A stretch of 64,000 bases of DNA, from contig NZ_ABTR02000001.1 in the NCBI RefSeq assembly GCF_000172975.1, positions 1,154,501 to 1,218,500 of the forward strand, given 5' to 3'. Below the pieces are notes generated by a model. It was not told where the DNA came from. It did no database searches and saw nothing but the letters and a program-made list of their open reading frames with translations. Position numbers and translations under genes: made by a program. Of the stretch, positions 34,230-41,860 are shown piece after piece. Numbering within the stretch: position 1 is the stretch's first letter; each line of letters begins with the position of its first letter. Source of the stretch: Dethiosulfovibrio peptidovorans DSM 11002 (GTDB lineage Bacteria > Synergistota > Synergistia > Synergistales > Dethiosulfovibrionaceae).

Positions 34230-35216
34230 ATGGTAAAAGAGAAAGAGGCCCTGATAGAGGTCGAGGGTCTGACCAAGTATTTCGATACCCCTCGGGGAAA
34301 GCTTCACGCGGTGGACGGACTTGGATTTTCCATAGCCTCGGGAGAGACCCTGGGACTGGTGGGAGAGTCGGGATGTGGCAAGTCCACCACAGGGAGGGTC
34401 CTGATAAGGCTTCTGGAGGCCACGGGAGGCGAGGTCCTTTATCGGGGGGAGGACGTGCTTTCCGCCGGAGGATCCAGGATGAAGGCCTTGAGAAGACAGA
34501 TGCAGATAGTGTTTCAGGATCCCTATTCGTCGCTGAACCCTCGGATGACAGTGTCGGAGCTCATTGCCGAGCCTCTGGTGGTCAACGGAGCCGGGATGGG
34601 CGGCAGGGCCAGGAGGGCCAGGGTGTCCGAGCTGATGGACACAGTGGGCCTGGCGGAGAGGCTGACCGATTCCTATCCCCACGAGCTGGACGGAGGTAGA
34701 CGTCAGAGGATAGGCATAGCCCGAGCCCTGGCGCTGGAGCCGGAGTTCATAGTTCTGGACGAGCCGGTGTCGGCGCTGGACGTGTGTATCCAGGCCCAGA
34801 TACTGAACCTGTTGGACGATCTTCAGAGGGAGGCGGGATATACCTATCTGTTCATCTCTCACGATCTGTCGGTGGTCAAGCACGTGTCGGATCGCATAGC
34901 CGTCATGTATCTGGGCAAGATGGTGGAGCTCACCGACTCGGAGAGGGTTTTCTCCAATCCGCTTCACCCCTACACCAGAGCGCTGCTGTCGGCCATACCG
35001 ATAGCCAAGAGGGGCGTCGAGAGAAACAGGATAATTCTGGAGGGAGACGTCCCCAGTCCGATCGATCCTCCCGAGGGCTGTCGCTTCTCCGGAAGGTGTC
35101 CCTACCGCAGGGACCTCTGCACAGAGGCTACCCCGGAGCTGAGGGAGATATCGCCGGGACATTCGGTGGCCTGTCATTTCGCTGGAGAGCTGGATTTCGA
35201 GGAGGCGGCGTCTTGA
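34230..35216 (+). CDS. Peptide ABC transporter ATP-binding protein (DppF-like)
   Basis: A 328-residue ATPase, partner of the preceding one. Walker A is GESGCGKSTT near 46-55, Walker B FIVLDEPVSALDV near 174, H-loop SHDLS. The signature motif is unusual, ELDGGRRQRIGIARAL in place of the usual LSGGQRQR. The serine that contacts ATP gamma-phosphate is Asp, so one composite ATP site may be weak. The C-terminal Cys-containing extension (GCRFSGRCPYRRDLC) is present. Its stop overlaps the TTG start of the amidohydrolase. Confidence 0.9.
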   Translation: MVKEKEALIEVEGLTKYFDTPRGKLHAVDGLGFSIASGETLGLVGESGCGKSTTGRVLIRLLEATGGEVLYRGEDVLSAGGSRMKALRRQMQIVFQDPYSSLNPRMTVSELIAEPLVVNGAGMGGRARRARVSELMDTVGLAERLTDSYPHELDGGRRQRIGIARALALEPEFIVLDEPVSALDVCIQAQILNLLDDLQREAGYTYLFISHDLSVVKHVSDRIAVMYLGKMVELTDSERVFSNPLHPYTRALLSAIPIAKRGVERNRIILEGDVPSPIDPPEGCRFSGRCPYRRDLCTEATPELREISPGHSVACHFAGELDFEEAAS

Positions 35217-36397
35217 GGGGGGATCTCCTTAACCGAGCAGTTGAGCTTAGCCCCTGGATGGTGGAGCTCCGCAGGGATTTTCACCGTTTTCCCGAGCTGG
35301 CCTTTCAGGAGTTCAGGACCTCCGCCAAGGTGGCCGAGATCCTGAAGTCGCTGGACATTCCCTTCGAGACCGGCATGGCCGAGACGGGTGTGGTAGCCAG
35401 GCTCGGAGGGGCCGGACCCTCTGTGGCTCTGAGGGCGGATATGGACGCTCTTCCCCTGACAGAGTGCGAGGGCCGGGAGTACCGATCCACCGTGGAGGGA
35501 GTGATGCACGCCTGCGGTCACGACGCCCACACTGCTATTCTACTCGGGGTGGCCAGACTGCTGTCTGGGATGGAGCTTCCCGGTCCGATCGTCCTGATCT
35601 TCCAACCCGCCGAGGAGGTCGCAGGAGGCGGGGCGGCGGTGGTCCGTTCCGGGGTTTTGGAGCGAAACGAGGTGAAGGCCGTCTTCGGCCTTCACGTCAC
35701 CGTTCCCATGGAGGTAGGGACCATAGGGGTGAACAGGGAGAAGTGCTGCGCCTCCGTGGACAACTTCCAGGCGGTGATCCGGGGAAAGAAGGCTCACGGA
35801 GCCTATCCCCATCTGGGAAGGGACGCCGTGGTGATGGCAGGTCAGGCATTGGTACAACTTCAGTCGCTGGTCTCCAGGGAGATTGATCCTCTGGAGGGTG
35901 CGGTGGTGACCGTCGGATCGGTCCACGGGGGAACGGCGCCCAACATAATAGCCGACGAGGTGGTCATGGAGGGAACGGTCCGTTCCTATCTTCCGGAGCA
36001 GAGAGGATATCTGACCGACCGGGTGAAGGAGATAACGACCTCCGTCGCCTCCGCCGGAGGAGGTTCGGCGGAGGTTACGGTGAGGCGGGGGTCCCCCGCC
36101 GTGGTCAACGATCCCGCCATGGCGGAGATGGTGCTGTCCGTCGGGAGGGATTTCCTGGGGTTCGATTCCGCCGCTTTTCTGGATTGCCCCACCATGGGTG
36201 GAGAGGATTTCTCCTATCTTTCCGAGGCCGTGCCGGGGGCCTTCTTTCGTCTCGGGTCGGGCAACGAAGAGAGGGGCATCGTTCATCCCGCCCACACCTC
36301 CGATTTCGACGTGGACGAGGGGTGCCTGCCCGTGGGAGCCGCCATGATGGCGGAACTGGCGCTGAGGTGGCACGAGGAAGGCCGGGGCCGTGGATAG
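35213..36397 (+). CDS. M20-family amidohydrolase (N-acyl amino acid / hippurate hydrolase-like)
   Basis: A 394-residue cytoplasmic metallopeptidase homologue. The start is TTG 35213, overlapping the ATPase stop by 2 nt, with GGAGGCGG upstream. Metal-binding motifs are GVMHACGHDAHTAILLG near 98-114, QPAEEVAGGGA near 135 and the late His in IVHPAHTSDFD near 357. The small dimerisation domain lies between (HGAYPHLGRDAV). Similar enzymes cleave N-acyl amino acids or the ends of modified peptides. Its place as the last enzyme of a peptide importer operon supports a role in processing imported substrates. Confidence 0.88.
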   Translation: MRGDLLNRAVELSPWMVELRRDFHRFPELAFQEFRTSAKVAEILKSLDIPFETGMAETGVVARLGGAGPSVALRADMDALPLTECEGREYRSTVEGVMHACGHDAHTAILLGVARLLSGMELPGPIVLIFQPAEEVAGGGAAVVRSGVLERNEVKAVFGLHVTVPMEVGTIGVNREKCCASVDNFQAVIRGKKAHGAYPHLGRDAVVMAGQALVQLQSLVSREIDPLEGAVVTVGSVHGGTAPNIIADEVVMEGTVRSYLPEQRGYLTDRVKEITTSVASAGGGSAEVTVRRGSPAVVNDPAMAEMVLSVGRDFLGFDSAAFLDCPTMGGEDFSYLSEAVPGAFFRLGSGNEERGIVHPAHTSDFDVDEGCLPVGAAMMAELALRWHEEGRGRG

Positions 36398-36947
36398 CGG
36401 TGCTTCAGGACCGTTCTCCTGGTCCGTAGGGGTCCCTCTGGGCACCAACCGCCTGTATCTGAAAAAGGCCGCCGTATTTTCCGCGGTCCTCATGGCCTGC
36501 GTCGTCGGGGTGACCCTGGCGACACAGGCCTTTTTTGGATCGTCCCTCAAGCTGGAACATTTCGTGGCTGCGCTGGATCTGGGGTTGAGGTCCGTCGGCC
36601 TGGTCGCCTTGCCGTGGGCTCTGGTGGTCTTCGGGGTCCTGGACAACAGGCTCCTGATGAGATACAGGATAGGCCCGGAGGGGGTTCGCTGCGATACCGT
36701 CAGGATAAAAAGGGGCGACTGGCGGTCCCATCGCATGTCCTTCCATCCTTTCGAGGCCCCCGATTCCTGTCGGGAGATGAGGAGTTCGTCCAGGCTGATA
36801 AACTGGTCCGATCTGTCCTCCGCGAAGGGGCTGGAGGACATGAACACGGTGGTTTTGAGAAGAGGCGGCTGGACCGTAGCCTGTCTGTTCTGTCCCGACC
36901 GGGACACCTACCTCAAGGTGCTGGGGTACTCGAAAGGACACCTCTAA
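36390..36947 (+). CDS. Hypothetical membrane protein
   Basis: A 185-residue protein of unknown function, starting with GTG 36390 inside the end of the amidohydrolase gene. Two strong hydrophobic segments lie near residues 27-50 and 66-88; the rest is a cytoplasmic basic/aromatic domain (RYRIGPEGVRCDTVRIKRGD and onwards). A PH-like or bacterial membrane-flanked domain is possible but not secure. The last codons (GHL-stop) are inside the left end of a palindromic element, so the natural C-terminus may have been altered by its insertion. Confidence 0.65.
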   Translation: MDSGASGPFSWSVGVPLGTNRLYLKKAAVFSAVLMACVVGVTLATQAFFGSSLKLEHFVAALDLGLRSVGLVALPWALVVFGVLDNRLLMRYRIGPEGVRCDTVRIKRGDWRSHRMSFHPFEAPDSCREMRSSSRLINWSDLSSAKGLEDMNTVVLRRGGWTVACLFCPDRDTYLKVLGYSKGHL

Positions 36948-37182
36948 AAACGCCGGTCCTCGGAGAGGTCGTTCCGACTCCGCCCTGTCTCGCCCAAACG
37001 TATTTCCGACCGGCCTGTTTCGTACGAATCGCCTCGGAGGGCACGTCCTGTGCCCCCTCGGCTTGGGGCGACGTCCTGTCGCCCCATCCGTACTACACGA
37101 CGGCCGGTCGGAAATACGGGCTCGAACGGGCTCCGTCGGAACGACCTCTCCGAGGAGACTTTGACGTGATTTTAGATATGTC
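36937..37182 (+). repeat. Palindromic structured element, copy A
   Basis: A ~246-nt element with nested inverted repeats. The outer imperfect arm GACA..TCTAAAA ends at 37182. A perfect 21-bp stem pairs 36958-36978 with 37135-37155. A perfect 17-bp stem, CGTATTTCCGACCGGCC (36999-37015), pairs with 37102-37118. The core has two hairpins with the same GTCCT loop: GGGCAC/GTGCCC at 37039-37055 and GGGGCGAC/GTCGCCCC at 37065-37085. A second copy lies at 51041-51288 in the same orientation. It fills the 311-nt gap before the amidohydrolase gene and overlaps the upstream stop codon. Confidence 0.93.
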
Positions 37183-37200
37183 TCAAGGAGTGTCCTGAAG

Positions 37201-37209
37201 TGTTAGAAT
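37201..37209 (+). promoter_or_regulatory. Extended -10 promoter
   Basis: TG-T-TAGAAT, 49 nt before the amidohydrolase start and 19 nt after the palindromic element ends. Confidence 0.5.
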
Positions 37210-37258
37210 CGTGGCATGACAGGGCTTCGAGAAGAAGCTTCAGAAAGGGGATCTTAGC

Positions 37259-38419
37259 ATGATAGGAGATCTGTTGGTCCGGGGCGGAACGGTCTGGACC
37301 GTGACGGACGGCGTAAAGGATAACTGTGACGTCCTGGTTTCTAAGGGGCGGATCGCTCGAGTCTCTCCGGACATAGACGCTCCCGAAGGGGCCGATGTAC
37401 TGGAGGCCCGGGGCAGAATAGTCACTCCCGGACTGATAGACTGCCACTGCCATCTTGGCCTGTGGAAGGAGGGATATCCGCTGGAGGAGGCGGGCGGCAA
37501 CGAGAAGACCGACTCCCTTACCCCTCACCTTAGGGCCCTGGACGGATTCGATCCGGAGGACACGTCCTTTCTGGACGCCAGAAGGGCGGGCATAACCACC
37601 GTGCAGATCCTTCCGGGCAGCGCCAACGTGGTGGGAGGGGTCGGGACGGTCCTGAAGACCTGGGGTGGTTACGCCGACGAGATGGTGAGGCTTCATCCGT
37701 CGGGTATGAAGGCCGCCTTCGGCGAGAACCCCAAGAACCTTCACAAAGACAGAGGCGGTATGCCCACCACCAGGATGGCTGTAGCTGCCATGCTCCGATC
37801 CGCACTGGTCGACGGGCTGAACTACGGCAGGAAGCTGGATAAGGATCCCGATTTTCCGAGGGATCTCCGCCTCGAGGGATTGCTGTCGGTGATTCGAAGG
37901 GAGGTCCCCCTCAGGATCCATGCCCACAGGGCGGACGATATAATGTCCGCCGTCAGGGTGGCCGAGGAGTTCGACCTGGACTATTCCATAGAGCACTGCA
38001 CCGAGGGACACAAGGTGGCCTCGGTCCTCGGAGAGAAGAGGGTGATGGCGGCCTTCGGACCCTTCATGATATTCAAGTCGAAGCTCGAACTTAAGGACTG
38101 CGCCGCATCCAACGTGGTCTCCCTTCATAGGGCGGGGGCCCATGTCTCCCTAATAACCGACTATCCCATGATTCCGGTCAGCTGCCTGATGGTACAGGCC
38201 GCACAGATCGTCAGAGAGGGACTGTCCAAAGAGGAGGTCTTCCGTTTCGTGACTATGAATCCGGCTGAGCATATCGGTCTGGCCGACGAGCTGGGGTCCA
38301 TAGAGGAGGGCAAGATAGGCGACCTGGTGATGTGGGACGGCGATCCCTTCGACGGAACCCGTTCCCCCGACGTAACCATCATAGACGGAGAGGTCGTGTT
38401 CCGGAAAGATGGCCGCTAA
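37259..38419 (+). CDS. Imidazolonepropionase-like amidohydrolase
   Basis: A 386-residue metal-dependent hydrolase of the amidohydrolase superfamily (COG1228 type). The metal site begins with GLIDCHCHLGLWKEG near 60-74. Later ligands are in RIHAHRADDI near 221, SIEHCTEGHK near 244, and an Asp in LITDYPMIP near 302. The C-terminal beta-sandwich ends GDLVMWDGDPFD. Substrate unknown; relatives act on imidazolonepropionate, prolidase-type peptides or cyclic amides. The last 11 nt overlap the CDF transporter gene, so both are one transcript. Confidence 0.87.
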   Translation: MIGDLLVRGGTVWTVTDGVKDNCDVLVSKGRIARVSPDIDAPEGADVLEARGRIVTPGLIDCHCHLGLWKEGYPLEEAGGNEKTDSLTPHLRALDGFDPEDTSFLDARRAGITTVQILPGSANVVGGVGTVLKTWGGYADEMVRLHPSGMKAAFGENPKNLHKDRGGMPTTRMAVAAMLRSALVDGLNYGRKLDKDPDFPRDLRLEGLLSVIRREVPLRIHAHRADDIMSAVRVAEEFDLDYSIEHCTEGHKVASVLGEKRVMAAFGPFMIFKSKLELKDCAASNVVSLHRAGAHVSLITDYPMIPVSCLMVQAAQIVREGLSKEEVFRFVTMNPAEHIGLADELGSIEEGKIGDLVMWDGDPFDGTRSPDVTIIDGEVVFRKDGR

Positions 38420-39305
38420 GAGCAGATCCCGTCAGGCCGTCGATGCTTCCTGGGTCGGCCTTACGGTGGACTGTGTTCTCACGGTAGGCAAGATATCGGC
38501 CGGAATTCTGGGAAACAGCGCCGCCATGGTCGCAGACGGAGCCCATTCCCTTTCCGACGTGGTCACCGACGTCGTGGCCATACTGGGCTTTCGGATGGTG
38601 GCGCAGCCGGCGGACTCGTCCCATCGCTACGGCCACGGCAAGTTCGAGACCCTGTGTTCCGCCTTCGTAGGGGTGGCCCTGATAGGGGCCGGACTGGGGA
38701 TCCTGTGGGGCGCCGGTTGCCGCATCGCCGAGGCCTTCGACGGGGTGATGCCGGAGGCCCCGGGCGAGATAGCCCTATGGGCGGCTGGGCTTTCTGTGAT
38801 CGTGAAGGAGATACTGTATCGGTACACCGTGGCGGTAGCCCTGCGTCTGGACAGCCCGGCCCTGAAGGCCAACGCCTGGCATCACAGGTCCGACGCCCTG
38901 TCGTCCGTGGGAGCCTTCCTCGGAATAGGCGGTGCCATGGCCCTTGGAGGATGGGGAAGGCTCCTGGATCCCGTGGCAGGTGTGGCGGTTAGCCTGATAG
39001 TCGTCAAGGTGGGGCTCTCCATAGCCTACGACGCGATCAACGAGCTGACCGAGGCCGCCCTTCCGGAGGATGTCTCCCGGGATATCGTGCTCTGCGGAGA
39101 GTCCGTCCCGGGAGTCAGAGACCTCCACCGCCTCAGGACCAGGAGGGTCGGAGCCGTCGTAGCCATGGATTTTCACCTGTTGGTGGATCCTGATATAACG
39201 ATCAGAGAGGGCCACGACATCGCCACTGCGGTGGAGGACGCCATAAGGGAGAGAATGGGCCGGGACACGATGATATCGGTCCACGTGGAACCCGACGACG
39301 GTTAG
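38409..39305 (+). CDS. Cation diffusion facilitator (CDF) metal exporter
   Basis: A 298-residue inner-membrane divalent cation/proton antiporter. Metal site residues are HSLSDVVTD (HXXXD) in helix 2 near 47-55 and HHRSDALSS (HXXXD) in helix 5 near 157-165, plus the HRYGHGKFE motif near 74. A C-terminal cytoplasmic dimerisation domain runs from about residue 205. The HxxxD pair resembles Zn/Fe/Mn CDFs; the metal is not decidable by eye. Translationally coupled to the amidohydrolase. Confidence 0.9.
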   Translation: MAAKSRSRQAVDASWVGLTVDCVLTVGKISAGILGNSAAMVADGAHSLSDVVTDVVAILGFRMVAQPADSSHRYGHGKFETLCSAFVGVALIGAGLGILWGAGCRIAEAFDGVMPEAPGEIALWAAGLSVIVKEILYRYTVAVALRLDSPALKANAWHHRSDALSSVGAFLGIGGAMALGGWGRLLDPVAGVAVSLIVVKVGLSIAYDAINELTEAALPEDVSRDIVLCGESVPGVRDLHRLRTRRVGAVVAMDFHLLVDPDITIREGHDIATAVEDAIRERMGRDTMISVHVEPDDG

Positions 39306-39322
39306 GATCATCGATTGTAGCC

Positions 39323-40150
39323 CTATCTCTTGACGATGGAAACCCGACACCTCTTTATGACGTGGTCCGGCAGGGCGGCAATCCTGGCGGCGTCGGCCTC
39401 GCTGACCACTATGTCCACGTTCTGAGGGATCTTTACCCTGAGGGGTTTGATCGTTATCGGACTGTCCGAGACCCTGGGCTGTCCCTTGGCCCAGTTCATA
39501 TTGCTCTGATAGTCGCAGAGCCCCGAGGCCAGAAAGCGCTCCATGTCCACCAGGTCGAATCCGTACACCTCCTTGTCCGACGGCGACAGTATCCTGAATG
39601 TCACGGAGGGGATCAAAGGCAGGTTTCGGCAGTCCAGCACCAGACCGGTCCCTCCGCTTCTGACCTTGGGGCGGGGCTGGGGCTTGGGGGCCTTCTTCTG
39701 TCTCTTCTCCTCCGCCGCCTTCTCCTGTATCACCGGCAGGGCTGCGGTCCGTATCTCCTTCAGAGAGACCCTTCCCGTAACGGTGTATATCTCGCCGTCC
39801 CATTCCGAGTCGGTGACCGCAACGTTCTTTATGAACCCTGTCACGGAGGATACGACCCTGTCGTCGGCCATGAAGTTCTCCATGGTGGTCTCGGAACTTA
39901 TCCTGACTCCCTTCACGAACTCGAGCATGTTTCTCTGAAGGTCCACAACCGCGCCCCTCTTGGCGAGGAGCTTGCCCTGGGCCGACCCTTCCTTGCCGGT
40001 AGGGGCCACGGCCTGTCCGATGGCCTCCACGTAGTCTCCGCTCCAGTCAAGCGTCGCGTTTTGCCCCTGTTGAACTATCGGTTCCTGTGCCGCCGCTGCC
40101 GACGCTATGGCGGCTAGGACCATGGCGACCAGCATAACTTTTCTGATCAT
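39323..40150 (-). CDS. LPP20/FlgT-like secreted protein
   Basis: A 275-residue secreted protein. ATG 40150 follows GGGAGGTAT; the frame is open further upstream without a ribosome site. The signal peptide is MIRKVMLVAMVLAAIASAAA with cleavage near AQ-EP. The mature protein has the LPP20-type domain: WSGDYVEAIGQAVAP, then KLLAKRGAVVDLQRNMLEFV and VTGFIKNV, with a KKAPKPQPRPK linker in the middle. The second half is unassigned. It is convergent with the CDF gene and divergent from the envelope operon at 40316. Confidence 0.7.
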   Translation of the reverse strand: MIRKVMLVAMVLAAIASAAAAQEPIVQQGQNATLDWSGDYVEAIGQAVAPTGKEGSAQGKLLAKRGAVVDLQRNMLEFVKGVRISSETTMENFMADDRVVSSVTGFIKNVAVTDSEWDGEIYTVTGRVSLKEIRTAALPVIQEKAAEEKRQKKAPKPQPRPKVRSGGTGLVLDCRNLPLIPSVTFRILSPSDKEVYGFDLVDMERFLASGLCDYQSNMNWAKGQPRVSDSPITIKPLRVKIPQNVDIVVSEADAARIAALPDHVIKRCRVSIVKR

Positions 40151-40252
40151 GACAGATACCTCCCTTTTTCTTATCGTTCTCGATTTTCTCCGATGCCTCT
40201 CATTATAAGTGTAGACTCGTCTGAAGATAGAGGCAAGTATGTCTTTTTCTCC

Positions 40253-40280
40253 TTGCCCTTTTTTCGCTCTGTGATATGCT
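40253..40280 (+). promoter_or_regulatory. Promoter of the CsgG/TPR envelope operon
   Basis: TTGCCC (40253-40258), 16-nt spacer, TATGCT (40275-40280), 35 nt upstream of the first start codon. A divergent -10 TATAAT for the LPP20-like gene is read at 40207-40202. Confidence 0.5.
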
Positions 40281-40315
40281 GAAAGAAAACCGTTTTTTCC
40301 ACGGGAGGTGGTTTC

Positions 40316-41134
40316 ATGGCCAGAACATGGGAACGTCCGTTTTCGGTGATCCTGGTCGCCTTTATCCTCTCTCTGACGTGCACCTCCTTCGTCCATGCGG
40401 CCCTTCCCAAAAACGGGAGGGTCGCCGTGGTCTTAAGGGGAAGTGGAGGACTGGGAAAGGCCGATCTTACCGCGGCTGGAGCGGCGGTGATAAGGGAGCT
40501 GGTCCGTCGAGGGTACCCTGTGGTGGACAAGGACCGTCTGGAGGCGCTGGAGCACAGCGAGGCGGCGAGGCTGGCCCTGGAGGGAGACGTGGAGGCCATC
40601 ATGGCTCTGGCGAGAAAGTACGGGGTCAGCTATTACGTCAGAGGTACTGCCGAGGGACATAAGCCTGTGTTGAACGAGTTCGGCCTGTACACCGGCACGG
40701 TAACCATATCACTACAGGCCTATAGGGCCAGGGACGGCAAATATCTCTTCTCCGACAGCATAGTGGGAAAGGAGGTCGGCTATACCGCTCAGGAGGCGTC
40801 CTCCAAGGCGCTCATAGCGGCTTCCGGAAGGATGGCCGCCGCTCTCGGAGACGGAGAGCCTGTCACGGAGGTCAAGCCGGAGGTAAGGGGAAAACGTTTT
40901 TCCCTTTTCGTCTCGGGATTGGCAGGCCTGGTGGATGCCGAGTCGTTCAGACAGGATCTGGAAAAGATCCCCGGAGTGCTATCGGCCTCCCTGGGATCGG
41001 GGATCGGGACGGCGGCCTTCACGGTGGAGTACGCCGGAGACGTCGGATCTCTGGCGGACGGATTGGTATCGTCATTTCAAGGACTGGTGGTGGATTCCAA
41101 GACCCCCGGTTCCCTGAGGTTGCGTTTCGAGTGA
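40316..41134 (+). CDS. Secreted CsgG/FlgT-like envelope protein
   Basis: A 272-residue secreted protein; ATG follows GGGAGGTGG. The signal peptide ends near VHA-AL. Residues 33-180 show the alpha/beta layout of the CsgG/LpoB/FlgT middle domain (RVAVVLRGSGGLGKADLTAA, IRELVRRGYPVVDKDRLEAL, YGVSYYVRGTAEG). The last ~80 residues (KRFSLFVSGLAGLVDAESFR) form a separate small domain like those that follow LPP20/FlgT repeats. First gene of a six-gene set; exact role unknown, probably outer-membrane or periplasmic. Confidence 0.65.
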   Translation: MARTWERPFSVILVAFILSLTCTSFVHAALPKNGRVAVVLRGSGGLGKADLTAAGAAVIRELVRRGYPVVDKDRLEALEHSEAARLALEGDVEAIMALARKYGVSYYVRGTAEGHKPVLNEFGLYTGTVTISLQAYRARDGKYLFSDSIVGKEVGYTAQEASSKALIAASGRMAAALGDGEPVTEVKPEVRGKRFSLFVSGLAGLVDAESFRQDLEKIPGVLSASLGSGIGTAAFTVEYAGDVGSLADGLVSSFQGLVVDSKTPGSLRLRFE

Positions 41135-41152
41135 GGAACAGGAGGGATTCCA

Positions 41153-41857
41153 ATGAGCAGAATATCTGTCTTGGCTTTGGCCGTAGCGTCGTTTTTTTCC
41201 CTGGCAGTCTCGGCTTTCGGAGAGGTCCAGCTTTTCGTCACCAAGAACACCGTCAGGCTGTACGATCCTGGTCTGGAAGAGCACTCGGTGTTGAACGATT
41301 TTTCCGTGGCGGGCTGGAAGACCCACAACGATCTAGCGGTAGTCTGGAGCGATAGGGAGGTTCTGGCCTACGATATAAAGACCCATCAGTGGATACCGCT
41401 GGACGGTTTTTCCGCTACCTCCTCCCTCCTGACCGACGGTTTCGCGGTGGTCTGGCAATCAAGAGGCGTCGCGGTGTTCGACTCGTCCAAGCCAGGCTGG
41501 GTGGTCGGTCCGCCTACCCAGAACTCCATCAGGACCGCCCTTTTGTCGAGAAAGATGGCCTTGGCTATGACGAGCAATGAGTTCATGGTCTACGACTCGG
41601 TGCTGGGCAACTGGCAGACCGCCGCCATGGACAACGCCGAGGCCGTCTTCGACGGAACTCTCGGCGACAACCTGGCGGTATGCTGGGATTCGCAGGAGGT
41701 ATGCGTCTACGACATGACCATGCACCGTTGGGATGTCCGACCGATTCAGGGAGTCCAGGTCGCTGTGGTCCTGGATAGGGAGGTTCGGGTCGTAACGGCC
41801 TATAAGATCCATACCTACGATGCCATGAAGCATCGTTGGTTCGAGAGGGACCGCTAG
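41153..41857 (+). CDS. Secreted beta-propeller-like repeat protein
   Basis: A 234-residue secreted protein with signal peptide MSRISVLALAVASFFSLAVS (cleavage near AFG-EV). The mature part is made of about five imperfect ~35-40-residue repeats. Each carries a strand pattern hhhYD-x4/5-W: LAYDIKTHQW, AVFDSSKPGW, MVYDSVLGNW, CVYDMTMHRW, HTYDAMKHRW. This resembles Kelch/WD-type blades. No enzyme motif is seen. Within the envelope operon it may be a binding or scaffold subunit. Confidence 0.65.
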   Translation: MSRISVLALAVASFFSLAVSAFGEVQLFVTKNTVRLYDPGLEEHSVLNDFSVAGWKTHNDLAVVWSDREVLAYDIKTHQWIPLDGFSATSSLLTDGFAVVWQSRGVAVFDSSKPGWVVGPPTQNSIRTALLSRKMALAMTSNEFMVYDSVLGNWQTAAMDNAEAVFDGTLGDNLAVCWDSQEVCVYDMTMHRWDVRPIQGVQVAVVLDREVRVVTAYKIHTYDAMKHRWFERDR

Positions 41858-41860
41858 AGT

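Noticed and set aside
32747-34276. Antisense frame of 509 codons across the peptide ABC genes
   Set aside because: It crosses two clearly coding genes, has His/Gly/Gln-rich shadow composition, and no start context.
36937-37182. Integron attC site or CRISPR-like repeat
   Set aside because: The element is about 247 nt with nested long stems. It lacks the attC core sites (RYYYAAC/GTTRRRY) and there is no array of repeats and spacers or integrase gene.
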